DNA of 7,768 nucleotides from an uncultured Lachnospiraceae bacterium (GTDB lineage Bacteria; Bacillota; Clostridia; Lachnospirales; Lachnospiraceae), in assembly GCA_910586405.1 (NCBI GenBank), contig CAJUII010000058.1, positions 1-7,768 of the forward strand. The letters run 5' to 3'. Positions within the stretch are counted from its first letter, which is position 1. The number at the start of each line of letters is the position of its first letter. The translations under genes and the position numbers were made by a program. Positions 1 to 3,496 of this stretch are shown here, piece after piece. Below the pieces are notes generated by a model. That model made no database searches. It was not told where the DNA came from and was given only the letters and a program-made list of their open reading frames with translations.

Positions 1-63
1 AATTCATTGGATTTGGAGTTGTTCGAGGATTTTTTAGATTTTTATGATGAACATACACATTAA
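1..63 (+). CDS. 3' end of an unidentified protein (partial)
   Basis: Frame 1 is open from the window edge to a TAA at 61-63 and gives 20 residues, NSLDLELFEDFLDFYDEHTH. The tail is acidic and aromatic, with alternating Leu/Phe/Asp, as in a C-terminal amphipathic helix. Only the tail is present, so no family can be named. A degenerate repeat that also follows the stop of the hydrolase gene begins three bases after this stop, and a clear terminator lies at 190-240. Both support a real gene end here. It could still be chance, because 20 open codons alone are weak evidence. Confidence 0.45.
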   Translation, partial: NSLDLELFEDFLDFYDEHTH

Positions 64-65
64 CC

Positions 66-91
66 AAATTCCAGTTTAAAGAGCTGTCGGG
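66..91 (+). repeat. Post-stop degenerate direct repeat, copy 1
   Basis: This stretch matches 933-958 at 21 of 26 positions (shared core AAATTCCAGTNTAAAGA). Each copy starts within three bases of a stop codon: copy 1 just after the TAA at 61-63, copy 2 inside the TAA at 932-934. A shorter look-alike (CACTGTAAAGCATTG, 1431-1445) follows the stop at 1416. Function is unknown. Confidence 0.5.
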
Positions 92-189
92 CAAATGTAA
101 CTTCGTGATCATATGTGAAAATATACATTGTACTTCAAATTTTAAGCAGTGAGTACACTTTTCCGAAAAAGGAGTAATAAATAATAAAG

Positions 190-240
190 AAAACCTTGCT
201 GATTTTCAGAAACGGAAACTGAAGCTCGGCAAGGTTTTTT
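190..240 (+). terminator. Rho-independent terminator
   Basis: A long hairpin pairs AAAACCTTGC (190-199) with GCAAGGTTTT (229-238). It continues through a G.T pair, GA/TC, one mismatch and TTCAG/CTGAA to a loop of about nine bases around AAACGGAAA. A run of T follows at 235-240. It ends transcription coming from the left. The rest of 64-394 holds an RBS-like GGAG at 171-174 with no start codon behind it, a short unlikely peptide ORF at 280-336, and the promoter at 307-334. Confidence 0.85.
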
Positions 241-306
241 CTTAATTTAGCTAAATCTTTGTAAAGGAGAATACGTTTCATGCACTGCATTTATTTTGAA
301 GCAATA

Positions 307-334
307 TTGAAAAATACAGGAGATATGGTATATT
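307..334 (+). promoter_or_regulatory. Promoter for the isochorismatase-like gene (extended -10)
   Basis: TTGAAA (307-312), a 16-nt spacer and TATATT (329-334) form a sigma-A type promoter. The TGG just before the -10 makes it an extended -10 promoter. The 27 bases 306-332 are identical to 1491-1517 in front of the rpn gene. The leader from the expected start site to the ATG at 410 is about 70 nt. Confidence 0.6.
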
Positions 335-409
335 AAAAGAAATAAGACCATTTAGGTGTCGTGGTGGATTGGATATGCAGGCGATTATTAGAACTTGGAG
401 GGTAATAGA

Positions 410-934
410 ATGGTATTGCTAGTTGTTGATACTCAAAATTTAATCATGAATAATGACTTATATGAATTTCAAACTTTGGTGTATCGTATTAAAACACTAA
501 TCAAAGAGGCGCGCAATAATAATATAGAAGTTATTTATGTTAGACATGATGATGGTGTTGGACAGAAATTAACGAAAGGCGCAGCAGGCTATGAAATATA
601 CGAAGAATTTCAGCCAATGCCAAATGAGCGTGTTTTTGATAAAAATGTAAACAGTGCTTTTCGAGATACAGGGTTGTTGGAGTACTTGCATGAAAAAGAC
701 GAAGACACCATTATTATTGTAGGACTGCAAACAGATTACTGCATAGATGCAACAGTGAAATGTGGTTTTGAGCATGGGCTTAAAATGATTGTTCCAGCAA
801 ATACAAACAGTACGTTTGATAATGCGTATATGACAGCCGAAAAATCTTATCGATATTATAATGAGTTCATGTGGAATGGAAGATATGCTGAATGTATTTC
901 ATTTGAAAAAACGCTTGAATTGATGAACAGATAA
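410..934 (+). CDS. Isochorismatase-family cysteine hydrolase
   Basis: The 174-residue protein is typical in length for the isochorismatase-like hydrolase fold (nicotinamidase, isochorismatase and related C-N hydrolases). The family's Asp-Lys-Cys catalytic triad is visible as D7 in LLVVDTQN, K78 in VFDKNVNSAF and C111 in VGLQTDYCIDATV. The residues before the Cys also fit the family's cis-peptide signature. Family members hydrolyse small amides or enol ethers in the cytoplasm; the substrate cannot be told here. The ATG at 410 is chosen because GGAGGG (397-402) lies 7 nt before it; an in-frame TTG at 395 would put that site inside the gene. The membrane protein gene starts 23 nt after this stop, so the two are probably co-transcribed from the 307-334 promoter. 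Confidence 0.9.
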   Translation: MVLLVVDTQNLIMNNDLYEFQTLVYRIKTLIKEARNNNIEVIYVRHDDGVGQKLTKGAAGYEIYEEFQPMPNERVFDKNVNSAFRDTGLLEYLHEKDEDTIIIVGLQTDYCIDATVKCGFEHGLKMIVPANTNSTFDNAYMTAEKSYRYYNEFMWNGRYAECISFEKTLELMNR

Positions 935-958
935 ATTCCAGTGTAAAGAATTGTTAGG
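933..958 (+). repeat. Post-stop degenerate direct repeat, copy 2
   Basis: This is the partner of 66-91, with 21 of 26 positions identical. It begins inside the hydrolase TAA and runs to the first base of the GTG start of the next gene, so it fills almost the whole intergenic space. Confidence 0.5.
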
Positions 959-1416
959 TGCGTGTGGAAAACAGAGTGAAAAAGACGATATTAGTGTGGG
1001 AACCATATTTTTTTATGGCTTTTGGGTTATTTCATTTACATAGAGTTTGGGGATTAATAGATAGAAGCTCTTATGCTGAATTTTGGATTGGTGTATTGGA
1101 AAATAAGGGACTATTTTATTTTGGGCTGATGGGATTATTGGCTGCGCTTTGCATTTTGGGAATGATTACCTTTGTGCGAAATCTGCATAATAACTATTGG
1201 TGGAGATGGATATATTTACTTGGCGGTGTATATGTGCTATTTGATTTGTTTGCCATTGCTGCTGGATTAGAATTTTGGAACAGGCTTTTACGGTGGATGT
1301 TTGATGTGAAATCGAGTTACTGGAACATTGTGTGGATGTTTTTTGTATTGCTCGGCGGTTTTTCCTTTGTATGGGGTGTGAAATTGTTGATACAAAGAAA
1401 TAGGGCAGTGGTGTAG
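958..1416 (+). CDS. Small four-helix membrane protein, unknown function
   Basis: The 152-residue protein has four hydrophobic segments at about residues 11-34, 51-74, 84-104 and 121-144. It has a basic N-terminus (MRVENRVKKT) and a basic C-terminal tail (IQRNRA). It is unusually rich in Trp (11 in total, including the cluster WWRW at 81-84) and in Phe. There is no cleavable signal peptide. I do not recognise a family and see no catalytic or transport motif. GTG 958 is the first possible start after an in-frame TAG at 955-957; GTG 964 is an alternative. Neither has a good ribosome binding site, so translation may depend on coupling to the hydrolase, whose stop lies 23 nt upstream. It could be a membrane partner of that enzyme or an unrelated passenger. 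Confidence 0.75.
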   Translation: MRVENRVKKTILVWEPYFFMAFGLFHLHRVWGLIDRSSYAEFWIGVLENKGLFYFGLMGLLAALCILGMITFVRNLHNNYWWRWIYLLGGVYVLFDLFAIAAGLEFWNRLLRWMFDVKSSYWNIVWMFFVLLGGFSFVWGVKLLIQRNRAVV

Positions 1417-1491
1417 TAGGCGTATTGTCTCACTGTAAAGCATTGATTCTACAAGTTTTTTCAGAACTTTTAAGATACTATTGTGTCATCA

Positions 1492-1519
1492 TTGAAAAAT
1501 ACAGGAGATATGGTATACT
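1492..1519 (+). promoter_or_regulatory. Promoter for the rpn gene (extended -10)
   Basis: TTGAAA (1492-1497), a 16-nt spacer and TATACT (1514-1519), with TGG before the -10, give a strong sigma-A extended -10 promoter. The sequence 1491-1517 is identical to that at 306-332; the flanks outside about 40 bp differ. The leader to the rpn ATG is about 130 nt and contains the tandem repeat at 1570-1641. No convincing terminator was seen between 1417 and this promoter. Confidence 0.65.
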
Positions 1520-1569
1520 ATAAGAAAGAGTAGCTTTTTATGGTCCAATGTACGGCACAAGGGTCAGCA

Positions 1570-1641
1570 CTTTCGGTCAGCGATACGATCAGAAAAAGAA
1601 TTGAAAGGAAAGAGTGCTTTCAATCAGCGATACAATCAGAA
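1570..1641 (+). repeat. Imperfect 25-bp direct repeat (period 47) in the rpn leader
   Basis: The segment 1570-1594 recurs at 1617-1641 with three mismatches (shared core TCAGCGATAC-ATCAGAA). Each copy is followed by a purine-rich, RBS-like stretch, AAAGGAAAG after the first and AAGGAG after the second. An AGCACT/AGTGCT inverted repeat (1566-1571, 1613-1618) lets the first copy sit in the loop of a weak hairpin. This probably arose by tandem duplication of the translation start region. Confidence 0.6.
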
Positions 1642-1655
1642 TAAGGAGAGACAAA

Positions 1656-2549
1656 ATGGAAGAGACAACTACGCAATGGCATCTAGGATTAAAACCCGCC
1701 GTTGATTTGGAACTTGCAGAGGAGAGGGAAAAACTGTCATATTATAGGGAATACAGCCTCAACCAGCAGGCATTGGAGATCGACCTGCTAATCATCAAAA
1801 AAGAAGGAAAACAGCCGATCAGGAATGAAATCGGCAGACTGTTTAGAAAGTACAATGTCATTGAGTACAAATCACCAAAAGATGAGTTGAACATTGATAC
1901 ATTTTACAAAGTGGTTGCATATACAAGCCTGTATAAGTCTTATGGAAAAACAGTGGACGAGCGCAAAGCAGATGAAATCACAATGACCCTCATTCGGAAA
2001 GCCAAGCCAGTAAAACTGTTCCAATATTTTGAGGAACATGGAATCCCGCTTGAAAATCCATATAAGGGGGTATATTATGTGATGGAAGGGTTCATGTTTC
2101 CGGCTCAGATCGTGGTCACAAAAGAACTGAACCGTCAGGAACATATATGGCTGACCGCACTGACAGATGAAATGCAGAAACAACAGATGAAAGAGCTATT
2201 GGATAAAGTAGAGTCGTTTCATACAAAATTTGACAGAGAGCTTGCCGAGGCAGTGCTGGAGGTGGCAATCAAAGCAAACTGGCAGACCGCACAGGAATTG
2301 AGAGGAGATGGAAATATGTGTGAGGCATTAATGGAACTCATGGAACCAGAGATTAATAAGATCAAAGAAACCGTTCGGGAGGAGACAAAGCAGCAAGTAA
2401 CGCAACAAGTAACACAACAAGTAACGCAACAAGGAATCAAGAATGCAATTATAGCCTTGCGTGTTTGTGGAAATGGAGACATTGAAATCAAGAATGCGAT
2501 TATGAAGGCATATGGAATTTCCTCCAACGAGGCGGAAAAATATCTGTAA
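1656..2549 (+). CDS. rpn: Rpn family PD-(D/E)XK nuclease, full-length (RpnL-like)
   Basis: The 297-residue protein resembles recombination-promoting nuclease / putative transposase (Rpn, YhgA-like) proteins, a PD-(D/E)XK nuclease family of about 300 residues. The nuclease motif is visible as D43 in LEIDLLIIKK, then E70-x-K72 in NVIEYKSP. The core is at about residues 15-165, an alpha-helical region at 165-220, and a C-terminal module at 221-297 containing three QVTQ repeats (247-258). ATG 1656 is preferred because AAGGAG (1643-1648) lies 7 nt upstream; an in-frame GTG at 1614 lies in the leader repeat. Family members cut DNA in the cytoplasm, and E. coli homologues have been reported as toxic anti-phage proteins held in check by their own C-terminal fragment. 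Such genes are sometimes mislabelled transposase or 3-isopropylmalate dehydrogenase. The catalytic residues are present, so the protein is probably active. Confidence 0.88.
   Translation: MEETTTQWHLGLKPAVDLELAEEREKLSYYREYSLNQQALEIDLLIIKKEGKQPIRNEIGRLFRKYNVIEYKSPKDELNIDTFYKVVAYTSLYKSYGKTVDERKADEITMTLIRKAKPVKLFQYFEEHGIPLENPYKGVYYVMEGFMFPAQIVVTKELNRQEHIWLTALTDEMQKQQMKELLDKVESFHTKFDRELAEAVLEVAIKANWQTAQELRGDGNMCEALMELMEPEINKIKETVREETKQQVTQQVTQQVTQQGIKNAIIALRVCGNGDIEIKNAIMKAYGISSNEAEKYL
2299..2447 (+). repeat. rpn C-terminal module, duplicated block copy A
   Basis: The block 2299-2447 is repeated at 2712-2836. In the first 95 bases there is one mismatch. The remainder is identical apart from 24 extra bases here, which are two extra 12-bp repeat units. 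The block includes the internal ribosome binding site and ATG. Confidence 0.9.
2316..2549 (+). CDS. Predicted intragenic antitoxin (RpnS-like), internal in-frame start in rpn
   Basis: Inside rpn, AGAGGAG (2301-2307) stands 8 nt before an in-frame ATG at 2316 (codon 221). This would give a separate 77-residue product, MCEALMELMEPEINKIKETV and onward. It is built of an acidic helix, a Gln-rich stretch of three QVTQ repeats (residues 27-38 of the small protein) and a helical C-terminal domain ending NEAEKYL. E. coli rpn genes have been reported to encode such a small C-terminal protein, which binds and inhibits the full-length toxin through a helix with variable four-residue repeats. The same ribosome binding site and start open a free-standing copy at 2729, which argues that this internal start is used. 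Expression itself is inferred. Confidence 0.7.
   Translation: MCEALMELMEPEINKIKETVREETKQQVTQQVTQQVTQQGIKNAIIALRVCGNGDIEIKNAIMKAYGISSNEAEKYL
2394..2429 (+). repeat. Three 12-bp tandem repeats encoding QVTQ
   Basis: CAAGTAACRCAA occurs three times in a row, each unit coding Gln-Val-Thr-Gln. The duplicated gene at 2729 has a single unit at 2807-2818. The 12-bp unit keeps the reading frame, so changes in number alter only the length of the linker or helix. Confidence 0.92.
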
Positions 2550-2554
2550 CGATT

Positions 2555-2598
2555 AGGCGGTACAGTTCTATTATAAGGGCTGTATCGTCTCTGTTTTT
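2555..2598 (+). terminator. Rho-independent terminator of rpn
   Basis: AGGCGGTACAG (2555-2565) pairs with CTGTATCGTCT (2580-2590), with two G.U pairs and a 14-nt loop. TTTTT follows at 2594-2598. It starts six bases after the rpn stop and would largely separate rpn from the small gene at 2729. Confidence 0.65.
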
Positions 2599-2645
2599 GC
2601 ACCTGTTGTTATATTCTGTGCGCCGCTATGGGAAAGCTTTAAAAT

Positions 2646-2714
2646 TGTAAAGTCTTTGATGAGCAGAGAAAACTGTATGGAATGACAGAGCAGACGGTTA
2701 AAGAAACAATCTGA
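2646..2714 (+). pseudogene. Possible remnant of an earlier rpn C-terminal module
   Basis: In this frame the DNA reads CKVFDEQRKLYGMTEQTVKE followed by TI and then a stop. Its end, VKETI-stop-EEM, resembles IKETVREE of the rpn C-terminal module, and the start CKVF resembles MCEAL. No ATG opens it, because a TAA precedes at 2640-2642. The TGA that ends it is made by the first bases of the duplicated block (2712). It may be the tail of an older rpn-like gene cut by insertion of that block. The similarity is short and could be chance. Confidence 0.3.
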
Positions 2715-2836
2715 GAGGAGATGGAAATATGTGTGAGGCATTAATGGAACTCATGGAACCAGAGATTAATAAGATCAAAGAAACCGTTCGGGAGGAAACA
2801 AAGCAGCAAGTAACGCAACAAGGAATCAAGAATGCA
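2712..2836 (+). repeat. rpn C-terminal module, duplicated block copy B
   Basis: This is the partner of 2299-2447, offset by 413 bp. Similarity starts abruptly at 2712 and stays near-identical through the AATGCA at 2836. After that the two copies diverge strongly while remaining alignable at protein level. Confidence 0.9.
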
Positions 2837-2938
2837 GTCATCGCCTTAAAAGCATCTGGACATACAAACGATGCAATCAAAAATTTCCTTATCATGGCGT
2901 ATGGGATCACACAGAATGATGCGGAAAAGTATGTATAA
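2729..2938 (+). CDS. Free-standing RpnS-like protein (detached rpn C-terminal domain)
   Basis: The 69-residue protein duplicates the C-terminal module of the upstream rpn gene. Residues 1-28 are identical to it. It has one QVTQ repeat instead of three, which accounts exactly for the 8-residue length difference. The last 33 residues align without gaps but differ at many positions (VIALKASGHTNDAIKN against IIALRVCGNGDIEIKN). AGAGGAG (2714-2720) lies 8 nt before ATG 2729, the same initiation signal as inside rpn. No nuclease core is present upstream, and the frame is intact with a normal stop, so it is a plausible gene rather than debris. By analogy with RpnS it could bind the full-length nuclease, act as a second antitoxin or neutralise a related Rpn elsewhere. 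I see no convincing promoter between 2599 and 2711, so it may rely on read-through past the rpn terminator. Confidence 0.7.
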   Translation: MCEALMELMEPEINKIKETVREETKQQVTQQGIKNAVIALKASGHTNDAIKNFLIMAYGITQNDAEKYV

Positions 2939-2991
2939 CAAAAATCAAGACCAAAAGCATTTTTGAAAAAGCTAAAATAGCACAAAAACAT

Positions 2992-3034
2992 AAAAAATAG
3001 AGAGCATTCTGTTAGAAGCTGCCCTCTATTTTTT
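2992..3034 (+). terminator. Strong Rho-independent terminator, possibly bidirectional
   Basis: AAAAAATAGAG (2992-3002) pairs perfectly with CTCTATTTTTT (3024-3034), and an inner AGC-TTCT/AGAA-GCT stem closes a short loop. The T run lies on the plus strand and the A run gives a T run on the minus strand, so both directions may be served. It ends the rpn region. Confidence 0.85.
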
Positions 3035-3061
3035 ATGCACACGGGCACCCCAAGGAAGTAT

Positions 3062-3077
3062 GTCAGCAGAAGCTGAC
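3062..3077. repeat. Small perfect inverted repeat
   Basis: GTCAGC-AGAA-GCTGAC is a perfect 6-bp stem with a 4-nt loop, lying between the rpn-side terminator and the tRNA terminator. No role is apparent. Confidence 0.5.
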
Positions 3078-3094
3078 GGGTGAAATCTACCAAG

Positions 3095-3138
3095 AAATAA
3101 AAAATACCGAAACCCTTCAAAGAATCAAAGGATTTCGG
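3095..3138 (-). terminator. Terminator of the tRNA-Pro transcript
   Basis: Read on the minus strand, CCGAAATCCTT pairs with AAGGGTTTCGG (hairpin 3107-3138, two G.U pairs) and is followed by TATTTTTTATTT. It lies about 15 nt beyond the 3' end of the tRNA. Confidence 0.85.
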
Positions 3139-3153
3139 CGCCCCTGCCAAGAG

Positions 3154-3227
3154 TCGTTGCGACAAGATTCGAACTTGCGACCTCTGCGTCCCGAACGCAG
3201 CGCTCTACCAAACTGAGCCACGCAACG
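3154..3227 (-). tRNA. tRNA-Pro (anticodon CGG)
   Basis: The minus strand folds into a complete 74-nt cloverleaf. The acceptor stem is CGTTGCG/CGCAACG (7 of 7), the D arm GCTC-AGTTTGGTA-GAGC, and the anticodon stem CTGCG/CGCAG with loop TTCGGGA. The short variable loop is AGGTC, and the T arm is GCAAG-TTCGAAT-CTTGT. Loop positions 34-36 are CGG, which reads the proline codon CCG. The discriminator base is A, as expected for proline. CCA is not encoded, since CTC follows. It has its own promoter and terminator. Confidence 0.96.
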
Positions 3228-3257
3228 AAATAATGTGTTTTAAGCAGTTACGAATTC

Positions 3258-3285
3258 ATTATACTCGTTTTATAGAAAAAATCAA
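3258..3285 (-). promoter_or_regulatory. Promoter of the tRNA-Pro gene
   Basis: On the minus strand TTGATT (3280-3285) and TATAAT (3258-3263) are separated by 16 nt. The -10 ends 30 nt before the tRNA 5' end, consistent with a short leader. Confidence 0.75.
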
Positions 3286-3321
3286 GTACTTTTTTCACTT
3301 TTTTTGTAAAATATGATGTAC

Positions 3322-3348
3322 TCCCCCGATATTGACGTAATCGGGGGG
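3322..3348. promoter_or_regulatory. GC-rich palindrome upstream of the kinase gene
   Basis: CCCCCGAT (3323-3330) and ATCGGGGG (3340-3347) form a perfect 8-bp inverted repeat, extendable by a T.G pair, with a 9-nt centre ATTGACGTA. No T run follows on either strand, so it is not an ordinary terminator. The centre contains TTGACG, which could serve as a -35 for TATTAT at 3356-3361 (18-nt spacer), so the palindrome may be an operator. It lies between two outward-reading units, tRNA-Pro and the kinase. Confidence 0.45.
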
Positions 3349-3371
3349 CATATGATATTATGATACAAATG

Positions 3372-3401
3372 TTGATGAATTTTGCGGTGAAGCGATATAA
3401 A
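3372..3401 (+). promoter_or_regulatory. Candidate promoter of the histidine kinase gene
   Basis: TTGATG (3372-3377), an 18-nt spacer and TATAAA (3396-3401) lie about 95 nt before the ATG at 3497. TTGACG (3332-3337) with TATTAT (3356-3361) is an alternative. Nothing else was identified in 3402-3483 except a doubtful 29-codon ORF. Confidence 0.4.
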
Positions 3402-3496
3402 ATATGAAAAAGAGCTTTTGTGAGGAACGCTTTCATACTGAAATTTGCAGGTACAGGGATTCTGGTTGGAAGGCGGACAATATGGAGGGATGACGT

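Noticed and set aside
280..336. An 18-codon ORF (MHCIYFEAILKNTGDMVY) behind AAAGGAG at 263-269
   Set aside because: It lies across the promoter at 307-334, so it would need transcription from further left past a strong terminator. There is no sign of conservation, and the second promoter copy has no equivalent frame.
395..409. TTG start giving five extra residues (MEGNR) to the hydrolase
   Set aside because: The bases are the ribosome binding site of the ATG at 410, and the family fold begins at LLVVD.
64..1450. Integron-type gene cassettes with attC sites
   Set aside because: GTTAGGT at 953-959 fits the GTTRRRY core by chance, but no paired RYYYAAC, no foldable attC hairpin and no integrase are present.
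1614..1655. GTG start giving 14 extra residues to Rpn
   Set aside because: The extension is the leader repeat and would cover the AAGGAG that serves ATG 1656.
1656..2549. Classical insertion sequence, because Rpn genes are often labelled putative transposase
   Set aside because: No terminal inverted repeats or target duplication were seen around the gene. The nuclease motif and internal start fit an Rpn toxin/antitoxin better.
2219..3165. Long minus-strand open frames opposite the rpn copies (containing CCVTCCVT repeats)
   Set aside because: They are antisense readings of the 12-bp repeats and duplicated block, lack ribosome binding sites and run into terminators.
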